In this document: positions 1 through 8,320 of the stretch, one piece after another
How the letters are laid out: every line of letters starts with the position of its first letter
How positions within the stretch are numbered: the first letter of the stretch is position 1
NCBI GenBank assembly: GCA_946411695.1
Contig: CAMKEX010000001.1
Location: 1 to 64,000 of the forward strand
DNA length: 64,000 bases
Source: an uncultured Lachnospiraceae bacterium
GTDB lineage: Bacteria > Bacillota > Clostridia > Lachnospirales > Lachnospiraceae
Reading direction: 5' to 3'
Made by a program: the position numbers and the translations under genes
The notes under the pieces: model-generated
Seen by the model: the letters and a program-made list of their open reading frames with translations, nothing else
The model's database searches: none
What the model was told of the DNA's origin: nothing

Positions 1-93
1 ACAACCGAAGGTTTTCGTTGTATATAGTCTAACTGGTTGGGAAAGTACTAATTAACTGCAAACAGATATTTTTTAACAAAATTGCGTTAGCGT

Positions 94-1155
94 TTAATTC
101 CGGCAGAGACCGCAGAAATTAGTTTTCAGGTCTGCCAGGGCTTTGAATCCGTATGCGGACTCTGCGCTGCGCACACCGCACAGGACGGCCTCGGAGGCAG
201 CCCATGCCGCCAGTGTGCCGACCGTGTCAATTCCCGCCATGAATGCTCCCCCGGTCTCCCCCTCAGGTGAGGCAGAGGGAACAGAAAGTGCTATGATACT
301 GTCCCCGTCTCCAGATGTATGGACAGGGAAAATGGATCTGGCAAAACCGTCATGGGCCATTGCTGCGATTTTGCAAAGCTGGGGTTTGCGGAAGGGGGCA
401 TTGGTAAATACAATTCCGATGGTCGTATTGAGCGCCGCTCTGGCGCCCTCGATCCGAAGCAGATGAGAGATCGTTTCCGTCCGGTCCAGAAGCCTGCCGT
501 CCTCTGCGTGGGCACCGGCAATCTTCCGTCCGTTCTTCCAGTCATAGATATCTCCGAAGGCATTGACTGCCACGATCGCGCCGACCATCAGATCTCCCCG
601 GCGAAGGACGCAGGAACCGATTCCGGATTTCATGGCATGTCCCTCTCCGGCATACTTGCCGATCGTCGCGCCGCAGCCGGCTCCGAAACAGCCGTCCCTG
701 TAATTGCCGCCATCCTCTTCCGCCTTCCTGCAGGCCGCATAGGCCATAGCCTGGTCGGGACGCACAGAGGGGTCTCCCACAGGCAGGTCGAAAATATCCA
801 CCTGTGCGACAAGGGGCACATGGATGCCGCGCACTTCTACACCGATCCCTTTTTCCTCAAGATAACGCATGACGCCGCCCGCGGCGTCAAGTCCGAAGGC
901 ACTGCCTCCCCCGAGAACAGCCGCATGGATACTCTGGGCTGTTGTGACCGGGTCCAGCAGTCCGGTCTCGCGGCAGGCCGGCCCGCCTCCTCCTATATGC
1001 AGTCCCGCTGCCATTCCGGCAGGATCCTCACACAAAAGGACCGTAATACCGGTCCCTCCCTGTGTATCCTCCATCTGCCCTACCCGGATCCCCGGGAAAG
1101 CAGAAAGCGGCACCTGTGTGATCTCGTAATCTCTCCCAGCTTCCGTTTCTGTCAA
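94..1155 (-). CDS. P1 family peptidase (DmpA-like aminopeptidase)
   Basis: This Ntn-hydrolase-fold peptidase should self-cleave into two chains and remove N-terminal residues from small peptides or amides. Visible family blocks, numbered from the upstream ATG, are AVLGGGSAFGLDAAGGV (102-118), VNAFGD (220-225) and ALNTTIGIVFTNA (264-276). In the last block the Asn266-Thr267 bond is the expected autoprocessing site, with Thr267 as nucleophile. A TTG at 1155 has AGGAG seven bases upstream, so I prefer it; an in-frame ATG at 1224 has no good Shine-Dalgarno site and would add 23 residues. The gene is last in a minus-strand run after coaBC and coaX, 136 bases downstream of coaX. No terminator is obvious before the window edge. 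Its role beside CoA synthesis is unknown; hydrolysis of a pantetheine-like amide is only speculation. Confidence 0.85.
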   Translation of the reverse strand: MTETEAGRDYEITQVPLSAFPGIRVGQMEDTQGGTGITVLLCEDPAGMAAGLHIGGGGPACRETGLLDPVTTAQSIHAAVLGGGSAFGLDAAGGVMRYLEEKGIGVEVRGIHVPLVAQVDIFDLPVGDPSVRPDQAMAYAACRKAEEDGGNYRDGCFGAGCGATIGKYAGEGHAMKSGIGSCVLRRGDLMVGAIVAVNAFGDIYDWKNGRKIAGAHAEDGRLLDRTETISHLLRIEGARAALNTTIGIVFTNAPFRKPQLCKIAAMAHDGFARSIFPVHTSGDGDSIIALSVPSASPEGETGGAFMAGIDTVGTLAAWAASEAVLCGVRSAESAYGFKALADLKTNFCGLCRN

Positions 1156-1291
1156 AATCTTTCTCCTGTTCTGATCAATCCTGATCGTTCTTCCACAGTT
1201 CCCGAAAACCGCCTGTACAGCCATGCACCCCCGCAGGGGCAGTGCAGTTGGTTCACAGGAACTGTCTGTTTTCCGTTTTCTGCGGTATATA

Positions 1292-2149
1292 TCAGTTCCC
1301 GGACCTTTTTTTCAGTTCTCGGAGCGCGATTACCGCTGCGCCCCTGGAAGCAAGGCAGGGTTCACTGACGAAGGACCGCCTGATCCAGGGAGTCACAAAA
1401 CGTGCGTTGCCGCCGGTCACAATGAGTGTCACCGGCCTTCCCAGCTGCTGCTCCACCCTGTCGGCCAGCCCTTCGATCATGGCTGCTGTCCCGACAATAG
1501 CCGAGGACATCATACAGCCGTCCGTATCGATCCCTATGAGACTTTCCTTCGGAACGGCGTGCGGTAACAGTTCAGGCAGCTGCGCGGTCCCGGTCCTGAG
1601 CGCGTGCAGAGATGTGCTCACGCCTGCTCCGATCATCCCTCCGAGGAAAACCGCAGATCCGTTCCCGTCTTCGGCCGGCCCGATCACATTGATGGTCGTC
1701 GCAGTCCCCAGATCCACTGTCATGGCAGGAAGCGGATGGCGGGCAGCCGCCCAGGCGGCATCGGCTATACGGTCCGTCCCGACCCTTTCCGGTGCCGGAA
1801 GCCGGTCAAAAGACAGGCCGCTGTCGCTTTTGCAGCTGATGACCACCGGGGTCAGCGCACAGATCTTCTCCGCGAGACAGACTGCTGCCGGAGTGGCTGC
1901 AGGCACCACGCTGGAGATCGCAACAGCCTCTGCGGCACTGCCGGACAAAAACGAGATGCCGTGTTGTCCCAGCAGCTGCTCTGCGGCACATAGAAACTTC
2001 TGCAGATCCTTCCCTGTTTCCGTGGACAGCCTGTCCTCAAACAGGACGGAAAAATCCGCTTTCTCCATGGCAGGATCTCCGCGCAGGGAGCAGCCTGCCA
2101 GACCGGTGAATTTGATGTTTGTATTTCCAATATCGATCACGAGAATCAA
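1292..2149 (-). CDS. coaX: type III pantothenate kinase
   Basis: CoaX phosphorylates pantothenate in the first step of coenzyme A synthesis, in the cytoplasm. The 285-residue product has the ASKHA-fold signatures of the type III enzyme: DIGNTN at 6-11, GTDRIAD at 124-130, DLGTATT at 146-152, GGMIGAGVSTS at 170-180 and VTGGNA near 254. Length is normal for the family. The start is a TTG, with GGAGG seven bases upstream. It begins 28 bases after the coaBC stop, so the two CoA genes are very probably co-transcribed. Confidence 0.93.
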   Translation of the reverse strand: MILVIDIGNTNIKFTGLAGCSLRGDPAMEKADFSVLFEDRLSTETGKDLQKFLCAAEQLLGQHGISFLSGSAAEAVAISSVVPAATPAAVCLAEKICALTPVVISCKSDSGLSFDRLPAPERVGTDRIADAAWAAARHPLPAMTVDLGTATTINVIGPAEDGNGSAVFLGGMIGAGVSTSLHALRTGTAQLPELLPHAVPKESLIGIDTDGCMMSSAIVGTAAMIEGLADRVEQQLGRPVTLIVTGGNARFVTPWIRRSFVSEPCLASRGAAVIALRELKKRSGN

Positions 2150-2177
2150 GGTTCGTCCTCCCGTTCAGACCGGCCTC

Positions 2178-3419
2178 CTATTTTTCCTGCATGAAGCTGA
2201 TCTGATCCAAAATCCTAGCTGCGACATCCTCTTTGCTCATCAGGGGCAGTTCCTGAGCACCGTCCTTTGTGATCAGGGTAACGACATTGGTGTCGACGCC
2301 GAATCCGGCCCCCGCCGTGCGCAGGCTGTTGGCGACGATCATGTCAAGTTTCTTTTTGGTCAGCTTTTTGGAGGAATTTGCCAGAAGGTTCTCTGTCTCC
2401 ATGGAGAATCCGCATACAAAGAGGCCCGGATGGTGGTTTTCAGCCACCCAGCCCAGGATATCCTGCGTGCGTGCGAGAGGAATGGACATTCCGGTCTCCT
2501 CCGTGCCGGAAATGGGATTTCCTTCGCCGGAGATTCCCTTTTTGATCTTCTGATCCGCGACCTGTGCAGGTCTGTAATCGGCAACTGCAGCGGCCTTGAT
2601 CAGGATATCCGTGTCGGCGATCTCCTCGCGGATGGCTTCAAACATGTCTGCCGCCGAGGTAATATTCCTCTGCTTCACGAAGGGTGCTGCAGGAAGAGCG
2701 ACGGGGCCGGAGATCAGTGTGACATCCGCGCCGCGGAGCATGGCCTCGTGGGCGATGGCATATCCCATCTTGCCGCTGGAATGATTGGTGAGATAGCGGA
2801 CGGGGTCCAGGGCCTCCTGTGTGGGGCCCGCCGTGACCACGACTTTTTTGCCCTTCATGGGCTTGTCCAAAAAGGCAGTCTCGCGCTCGATCCACTGACA
2901 CAGCACTTCGGGCTCCGGCAGCTTTCCGCTGCCTGTATCTCCGCAGGCCAGGTAGCCGCTGGCGGAATCGATAATGGTGAAGCCGTATTTGCGCAGCAGG
3001 GCAATATTGTCCTGTGTGACGGGGTTCTCCAGCATGGCCGTATTCATGGAAGGCGCAACCAGCTTCCTGCACTTTGCTGCCAGGATGACCGTCGTGAGCA
3101 TGTCATCGGCGATGCCATGGGCCATCTTGGCAATGATATCCGCCGTGGCAGGAGCAACAAGAATGACATCTGCCTCTTTGGCGACAGAAATGTGGCGCAC
3201 ATCAAACTCAAACTCCCGGTCAAAAGTATCGACCATGCACTTGGAATTGGTCAGCGTCTCAAAGGTCAGGGGCGTGATGAATTTTGTCGCGTTTTCTGTC
3301 ATGATCACATGCACCTTTGCGCCCGCCTTGTGAAGGGCACTGGCAACATTGGCCATTTTATAAGCAGCAATCCCTCCCGTAATACCGAGCAGGACACATT
3401 TCCCTGTCAGATTTTTCAT
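2178..3419 (-). CDS. coaBC: phosphopantothenoylcysteine decarboxylase / phosphopantothenate-cysteine ligase
   Basis: This bifunctional enzyme (also called Dfp) joins 4'-phosphopantothenate to cysteine with CTP, then decarboxylates the product to 4'-phosphopantetheine. The N-terminal flavin-binding CoaC half shows ITGGIAAYK, the catalytic His in RHIS (about 76), PSMNTAM (about 123) and a Cys in ACGDTGSGKLPEP (about 159). The CoaB half shows TAGPTQE (about 196), NHSSGKMG (about 212) and AAAVADYRP (about 297). The ATG at 3419 is preceded by AGGAG with good spacing; a longer in-frame opening to 3470 lacks that support. Length (413 residues) is normal. It heads the coaBC-coaX pair. The 105-base upstream spacer contains an inverted repeat (GTGCTGCC at 3471 and GGCAGCAC at 3507) of unknown role. 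Confidence 0.95.
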   Translation of the reverse strand: MKNLTGKCVLLGITGGIAAYKMANVASALHKAGAKVHVIMTENATKFITPLTFETLTNSKCMVDTFDREFEFDVRHISVAKEADVILVAPATADIIAKMAHGIADDMLTTVILAAKCRKLVAPSMNTAMLENPVTQDNIALLRKYGFTIIDSASGYLACGDTGSGKLPEPEVLCQWIERETAFLDKPMKGKKVVVTAGPTQEALDPVRYLTNHSSGKMGYAIAHEAMLRGADVTLISGPVALPAAPFVKQRNITSAADMFEAIREEIADTDILIKAAAVADYRPAQVADQKIKKGISGEGNPISGTEETGMSIPLARTQDILGWVAENHHPGLFVCGFSMETENLLANSSKKLTKKKLDMIVANSLRTAGAGFGVDTNVVTLITKDGAQELPLMSKEDVAARILDQISFMQEK

Positions 3420-3524
3420 AATGTGTTTTCTCCTGATTGAATACCTGGTCAGATACCGTCTCTCATCCATGTGCTGCCTGAACCCGGGAACCGTGTGTTC
3501 CGGAACGGCAGCACAGATATTGTA

Positions 3525-4979
3525 TCAGTAATGACGGACAACTTCAAACCGCTCGAGTTCGTAGTTCTCCTCGTCCGTGTCAAGGCCGGCTTTCTGCAGG
3601 GCGATCCCGATCTGCTCCTCCACGGTATCCACTCCGTCGAGATTGGGCAGCAAAAGACCTCTGCGGCGTCCCTTTGAGACAATGACACCATAGCGCTTTA
3701 CATCCAATTGGTCGGGAGAAGAGATTTTTTCCGTCTCTCCAAGGACATCCACCGTGATCTCCAGCTCGTCCAGTTCCGAGGGGCGGATGGCGGAAAAGCG
3801 GGGGTCTTTGGTCGAGGCGCTCACGGCGTTCTGGGCGATCTCCCGGGCTATGCTGCTGCAGGTGGGCGAGATCGTGCCGATGCAGCCGCGAAGACTGCCG
3901 TTCTTGTGGATGGATACAAAGACGCCTGCCCGTCGGTAGAGAAGCTCGCGCTGAGCGGCCATGATCCCGGCAGGGTCCATGTCCATGTCTGCCCCCTCGG
4001 TCCTGATCAGCTCCGCGATATCCTTGTCGGGGAGTCTTCTTCCAGAGCGGACAGCGGATTCAACGCCCGCACGCGCCAGGCGCACATACAAATCTTCCTT
4101 ACTCCGCGCCTGAGCCAGTTTCATTTTCCTTTTTTCCGACCAGTTATGCAAAAAATGCCGCATTTCATCCTGTCCTGTGACCTGATAGATACAAACTCCG
4201 TAACCGACGCCGAAGGTTCCCTGGTGTGAAAGCCTGCTGACTCGGAGGGATTTTCCGTCCAGGGCTCCCGCCATCATGACAAAACTGCGGTGACCGCACT
4301 CGGCGGCCCGGTCGCAGAAAGATTCGTCAAAATCGAGAAGCTCGTCAAACTGCGCCCTGCCCATGACATCCATGATGCGCTCGTCATAGACCGGCCCGCT
4401 GGGATCAAAGCCGTAGGGGCCGTCCTCCCTGAGTTTATGCGAGAGATCTCCGCTGGCAATAAACACGACCCGTCTGTCAAGGCGTTCCGCGGCTTCCCGG
4501 ATCTTGAGCCCCATCCTGTAATGATCTGCCAGGGGAAGTCCGGACAGGCCGATGCGTACGACCCTGCAGCCCGGCCGCTCCAGGTACTGGTTGAGGAAAT
4601 ACAGGGGGATCATGGTTCCATGGTCCAGCTGCGGATCCCTCTCTCCCATGGTGCCGCCCGGGAATTCGTCGCGGTCGCACAGTCCGCACAGAGTGTGGAC
4701 AAATTCATAGTCGTAATCCGCATGAATATACACATTGCGGGCACGGAAGCGGCGGAAATCGCCCTCCGCCTCGACGCCGGGGGAAATATGGAAATAATCA
4801 CCGTACATTACACTGTGGGGAGAAGCGATCACAACTGTCTCCGGCTTTAAAGAGGCGGTAAAAGCCATGGCCGTCCTGTATGCATCTGCTGTCTCCTGAA
4901 TCTTTTTCTCCTCGCCGCGTCCGATCTCCGGAAGGATGATCGGAGGATGCGGCACCATCACGGCACCGATCACTGCCAT
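3525..4979 (-). CDS. Memo-AMMECR1 fusion (AmmeMemoRadiSam proteins B and A)
   Basis: This is a natural fusion of two AmmeMemoRadiSam components. The N-terminal part (about 1-270) is a Memo/LigB-type extradiol-dioxygenase fold with HPP near 13, SPHS near 57, SGDLSH near 178-183 and CGHRSF near 230, which supply the expected metal-site His and Cys residues. The C-terminal part (about 300-486) is an AMMECR1 domain with the signature SLRGCIGTI (about 364-372). Neither domain has an established bacterial reaction. The second of two ATGs (4979) is favoured because AGGAGG lies eight bases before it and only two before the first. It follows the radical SAM gene after a 152-base spacer made mostly of 16-base tandem repeats. 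Family assignment is clear; biochemical function is unknown. Confidence 0.92.
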   Translation of the reverse strand: MAVIGAVMVPHPPIILPEIGRGEEKKIQETADAYRTAMAFTASLKPETVVIASPHSVMYGDYFHISPGVEAEGDFRRFRARNVYIHADYDYEFVHTLCGLCDRDEFPGGTMGERDPQLDHGTMIPLYFLNQYLERPGCRVVRIGLSGLPLADHYRMGLKIREAAERLDRRVVFIASGDLSHKLREDGPYGFDPSGPVYDERIMDVMGRAQFDELLDFDESFCDRAAECGHRSFVMMAGALDGKSLRVSRLSHQGTFGVGYGVCIYQVTGQDEMRHFLHNWSEKRKMKLAQARSKEDLYVRLARAGVESAVRSGRRLPDKDIAELIRTEGADMDMDPAGIMAAQRELLYRRAGVFVSIHKNGSLRGCIGTISPTCSSIAREIAQNAVSASTKDPRFSAIRPSELDELEITVDVLGETEKISSPDQLDVKRYGVIVSKGRRRGLLLPNLDGVDTVEEQIGIALQKAGLDTDEENYELERFEVVRHY

Positions 4980-5003
4980 TTTCATTTCCTCCTCTGGTCC
5001 ATA

Positions 5004-5100
5004 TATTGATTAGGTCCCTTTATTGATCCGTCCTGTTATTGATATGTTCTGTTATTGATCCGTCCTGTTATTGATCTGTCCCGTTATTGTTCCATCCTGT
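5004..5100. repeat. 16-bp tandem repeat, six units
   Basis: Consecutive units start at 5004 (17 bases, divergent), 5021, 5037, 5053, 5069 and 5085. The consensus is TATTGATCCGTCCTGT; units at 5021 and 5053 are identical and others differ at two to four positions. The array fills most of the spacer between the radical SAM gene and the Memo-AMMECR1 gene. It has no unique spacers, so it is not CRISPR. Copy number may vary between strains. Confidence 0.9.
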
Positions 5101-5137
5101 CATTGCTGTTTTTGATCCACAAACCCGTATCCGCCTG

Positions 5138-6001
5138 TCAGCAGTTCCCGGTGTAGACATAGTCCAGCTTCTCCCGTGCCGCCTGCGCAAGCCGGTAGAC
5201 TGTCTTCACCGGTGTTGCGGGGGCCGTCCACCTGTATCTGGGAAAATAGCGGGATACATGAAGCGGGATGCTCCGGCCCTCTCCGCCCCGCAGAGAAGCG
5301 ATCCACTCTGCCATCCGCCTTATCTCCTCTTCACTGTCGTTTTTTTCCGGTATGATGAGTTTGGTCAGTTCAAGATGACATCCGTCCGCGGCGGTCCTGA
5401 TAAAATCCATGACCATCTCCAGATCTCCGCCGACAAAATCCCGGTAAAATTCCGGTGTGAATCCCTTGAGGTCAATGTTCATGGCATCGATGTGGGGCAG
5501 GATTTCCTGCAGGATTTCCTGTGAAGCCATCCCGTTGGAGACCAGGACCGTCTTCATACCATAGCGGTGGAAGAGCTGCGCTGTGTCACGGACAAACTCC
5601 CACCCCACAAGCGGTTCATTGTAGGTAAAGGCGATCCCTATATTGCCCCGCTCCCGCAGGTCCAGTGCCAGGTCGCAGAGTTCCTGAGGTGTATACTCTG
5701 CCGTTTCGAGTACCTGTTTTTTCTTCCCGTCACGATAGGACAGGGAGATCTCATGGTTCTGACAGAAGGGACAGCGCAGACTGCAGCCGTAACTGCCGAC
5801 GGACAGGATCATGCTGCCGGGATAAAACCGTGAGAGGGGCTTTTTCTCGATCGGATCCAGAGCAAGGGCAGTCAGCTTCCCGTAATTGGAGGCGTATATG
5901 ACCCCCTTTATATTTTGCCGTGCGCCGCAGGCACCGGTTTTACCTTCCTCCAGGCTGCAGTGATGGCAGCAGACATTACATGTGGTTTTCATGGTGGTCA
6001 C
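5138..6001 (-). CDS. AmmeMemoRadiSam system radical SAM enzyme
   Basis: A 287-residue radical S-adenosylmethionine protein resembling pyruvate-formate-lyase activating enzyme. The iron-sulfur cysteines are in CSLRCPFC (Cys73, 77, 80). An extra N-terminal Cys/His cluster (CNVCCHHC at 8-15, then Cys25) is typical of the AmmeMemoRadiSam branch and may bind another metal. Its substrate is unknown; constant pairing with Memo and AMMECR1 domains suggests it makes or modifies a peptide or cofactor that the partner uses. A GTG at 6001 with AAGGAG seven bases upstream is the better start; ATG at 5992 is the alternative. It is transcribed before the fusion gene and after a strong terminator, so it probably begins its own two-gene operon. 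Confidence 0.92.
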   Translation of the reverse strand: MTTMKTTCNVCCHHCSLEEGKTGACGARQNIKGVIYASNYGKLTALALDPIEKKPLSRFYPGSMILSVGSYGCSLRCPFCQNHEISLSYRDGKKKQVLETAEYTPQELCDLALDLRERGNIGIAFTYNEPLVGWEFVRDTAQLFHRYGMKTVLVSNGMASQEILQEILPHIDAMNIDLKGFTPEFYRDFVGGDLEMVMDFIRTAADGCHLELTKLIIPEKNDSEEEIRRMAEWIASLRGGEGRSIPLHVSRYFPRYRWTAPATPVKTVYRLAQAAREKLDYVYTGNC

Positions 6002-6028
6002 TCCGCCTCTCCTTTGTTATTTGATAGA

Positions 6029-6057
6029 ATTATAGCAGAAAAAGCGGGCGCTGTGCT
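6029..6057 (-). promoter_or_regulatory. possible promoter of the AmmeMemoRadiSam operon
   Basis: A perfect TATAAT (6029-6034) lies just downstream of the terminator that ends the lipoprotein transcript and 28 bases before the GTG start. The -35 box at 17 bases is weak (AGCACA) and lies inside the terminator stem, so this is tentative. Confidence 0.35.
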
Positions 6058-6077
6058 GATTGCTGCACAGGCCCGCT
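6037..6077 (-). terminator. intrinsic terminator after the Ala-rich lipoprotein gene
   Basis: On the minus strand AGCGGGC and CTGTGC pair with GCACAG and GCCCGCT around an 8-base loop, followed by a run of T. It separates the lipoprotein gene from the AmmeMemoRadiSam genes. Confidence 0.85.
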
Positions 6078-6096
6078 CTCATTTTGATAAACTCCT

Positions 6097-6702
6097 TTAG
6101 TGCCAGAAGCTGTCCTCGCCGACCTGCTTCTTGCTGCTGCTCTTCTTGCTGCTCTTTTTCTTGCTGCTGCTCTTTTTCTTGCTGCTTGAACTCCCCGAAC
6201 TCTTTTTCTGGACAACAGCGTGGGCTGTAAATTGTCCGGCACGTTCAAAGACAGGATCTGTTTTTGCTTCTACTTCAGCAGATGCGGCTGTTTCATCCGC
6301 GTCAGAGGCTTTTTCATTGTCACCGGCGGCGGCAGCTGCAGTATTTCCTGCCGCGGAGGCGGCTTCCCCGGTCCCGCCGGCGTCAGCGGCAGCAGCCGCA
6401 GTATCTCCGGCTGCGGCAGTTTCTCCGGTCCCCCCGGCTGCGGCGGCAGCAGCTGCAGTATCTCCGGCTGCGGAAGTCCTTGCCTCCGTCTCCTGAACTG
6501 CTGCTGCGGATGCGCCCGAATCGGATCCTTCCTGTCCAGCCGCATACTGTTCAGACCGGACAGATGTTCCGTCCGCCGCAGAATCGCCGGAGACATCCGC
6601 GCTTTTACCGTTACAGGCAGTAAGCGTCAGTACCAGCGCCATGCAGATGCCCAGGATCCCCGTCATCCCCGCAATTTGAGGTTTATCGGACGATTTACCC
6701 AT
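6097..6702 (-). CDS. Ala-rich lipoprotein with Lys/Ser tail
   Basis: No family was recognised. The protein (201 residues from MGKSSDKPQ) has a hydrophobic signal segment ending in a lipobox, LTLTAC, so it should be anchored outside the membrane. The middle is low complexity: three degenerate repeats of the type GDTAAAAADAGGTGEAA, with GC-rich DNA of the same periodicity at about 6320-6480. The last 40 residues are Ser/Lys blocks (SSKKKSSSKKKSS), followed by the end QVGEDSFWH. The Lys-rich tail could bind anionic wall polymers; that is inference. The ATG at 6702 is chosen because GGAGG lies five bases upstream. It is expressed divergently from the MATE gene and ends at a strong terminator. Confidence 0.75.
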   Translation of the reverse strand: MGKSSDKPQIAGMTGILGICMALVLTLTACNGKSADVSGDSAADGTSVRSEQYAAGQEGSDSGASAAAVQETEARTSAAGDTAAAAAAAGGTGETAAAGDTAAAAADAGGTGEAASAAGNTAAAAAGDNEKASDADETAASAEVEAKTDPVFERAGQFTAHAVVQKKSSGSSSSKKKSSSKKKSSKKSSSKKQVGEDSFWH

Positions 6703-6916
6703 AGTTCCTCCGTCTATTTCACTGTGCATTCAAAAACAAAAAATGTTACAATTGCAGTGCCGGTCCGCACAAGCCCGGTTTTATCTTCAGCAGCTGAGCA
6801 GTGCCGGAAATACGTTCTATTCAAAACCAAATTCAATTAATACTATACACCAGCAGGAGTTTTCTGTAATCCCTTTTTTCTATTATTCCGTTTTTTTCCA
6901 AGAGGTCACATGATCT

Positions 6917-8320
6917 ATGTCCGATAACGATCACAGCAGGAAAAATGACCGCAGTATGGCAGTCTTTGAATCCGCCCCCATCCCTGCGGCGGTCATGACA
7001 CTGGCAGTCCCCACGATCATCACCCAGCTCATCAATATTGTCTATAATTTTGCGGACACATGGTATGTCGGCAGGACCGGGAGCGCCGCCATGGTCGCAG
7101 CCCTCTCCGTCTCCATGCCGGTCTTTGTACTGATGGCTGCCATCGCGAATCTGTTCGGCATCGGCGGTGCAAGCGTCATTTCCCGCGCTCTCGGACGCAT
7201 GGATATCCGCTACGCGAGAAAAGCCTTTTCCTTCTGTTTCTATGGGGGGATCGCCGCCGCTGTCCTGTTCGGACTGCTGATCGCAGTCTTCCGAAGCAGG
7301 CTGATCCCTGTCATCGGCGGAGATCAGGCTTCCGGCCCGTATATTTATGACTACATGTTCTGGACCATGATCGCAGGATCGATCCCGACCGTCGGCAATG
7401 TCCTGTGCGGTCATCTGGTCCGGTCGGTCGGCGCGGCAAAGGAAGCCGGAGTCGGAATGTCCATGGGAGGTGTCCTCAACATTATCCTGGATCCGCTCTT
7501 TATGTTCGTCATCCTTCCGCCGGGCAATGAAGTCACAGGCGCAGCCATCGCCACCTGCCTGTCCAACACATCGGCGCTCCTCTATTTCCTTGTCTATCTG
7601 TATAGGCACAGGAGACATCCCGTGCTCTCCCTCTCTCCGTCCGACTTTACTTTAGGGGAAGAGATTCCGGCAAATGTCATCTCCATCGGCGTTCCTGCAG
7701 CCCTCGCCACCAGCATGGCCATGCTCTCCAACATGGCTGCCAATTCCCTGGTGAGCGAATATGGAAGCGCAGCCGTCGCAGGAATGGGCGTCGCCAAAAA
7801 GATCAACATGCTGGCCTTCAATACTACCATGGGCCTCACCCAGGGTGTCCTGCCTCTTCTTGGATACAGTTTCGGCGCCCGCAATTATGACCGTCTGAAA
7901 AAATCCATTCTCTTTACGGGGGCAGCGGCACTTATCTTCAACCTGCTGTGCACGGTCGCTTTCCGAACATTCGCCGCCGGCCTGGTCTCCTTTTTTATCG
8001 CAGAAGAAGCCTCTGTCAATTTCGGCAGCGCCTTTCTGCGTGTCATCGCGCTGGCAACGCCGTTGGCATCCATCGTCTATCTGACAAATACAGTCTTCCA
8101 GGCAGCAGGCCGGAGATTCAGTTCCTTCCTCCTGTCCATCCTGCGCAAAGGCTGCATGGACATCCCTCTCATGTTTCTGTTCAAGTCCCTGATGGGAATG
8201 TACGGTATTGTATGGGCCACCCCCACGGCGGAGATCGGCTCCATCCTGGTCGCAGTCTTTCTCATCCGGCTCATGGTAGGCGACATCCGGCGCGAAGAGA
8301 ATACGGCTTACAGCAGATAG
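6917..8320 (+). CDS. MATE family efflux transporter
   Basis: A 467-residue integral membrane protein with about twelve hydrophobic segments in two six-helix halves. MATE features include an N-terminal PTIITQLINIVYNFADTWYVG stretch, here starting at about residue 31, and an equivalent PAALATSMAMLSNMAANSL in the second half. Members export cationic drugs or metabolites with a Na+ or H+ gradient; the substrate cannot be read from sequence. Its last 13 bases overlap the end of the convergent hemW gene (8308-8320), so the two transcripts must overlap. It is the only plus-strand gene in the first 22 kb. Confidence 0.9.
   Translation: MSDNDHSRKNDRSMAVFESAPIPAAVMTLAVPTIITQLINIVYNFADTWYVGRTGSAAMVAALSVSMPVFVLMAAIANLFGIGGASVISRALGRMDIRYARKAFSFCFYGGIAAAVLFGLLIAVFRSRLIPVIGGDQASGPYIYDYMFWTMIAGSIPTVGNVLCGHLVRSVGAAKEAGVGMSMGGVLNIILDPLFMFVILPPGNEVTGAAIATCLSNTSALLYFLVYLYRHRRHPVLSLSPSDFTLGEEIPANVISIGVPAALATSMAMLSNMAANSLVSEYGSAAVAGMGVAKKINMLAFNTTMGLTQGVLPLLGYSFGARNYDRLKKSILFTGAAALIFNLLCTVAFRTFAAGLVSFFIAEEASVNFGSAFLRVIALATPLASIVYLTNTVFQAAGRRFSSFLLSILRKGCMDIPLMFLFKSLMGMYGIVWATPTAEIGSILVAVFLIRLMVGDIRREENTAYSR

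Noticed and set aside
1242-3440. Long plus-strand frame opposite coaX and coaBC
   Set aside because: Antisense shadow; coaX and coaBC motifs on the minus strand are unambiguous.
3471-3514. Possible LexA box (GAAC...GTTC) upstream of coaBC
   Set aside because: The spacing is five bases instead of four, and it is the inner part of a larger hairpin.
5004-5100. Short regular repeats as a CRISPR array
   Set aside because: Units are directly abutting with no unique spacers, and no cas genes are present.
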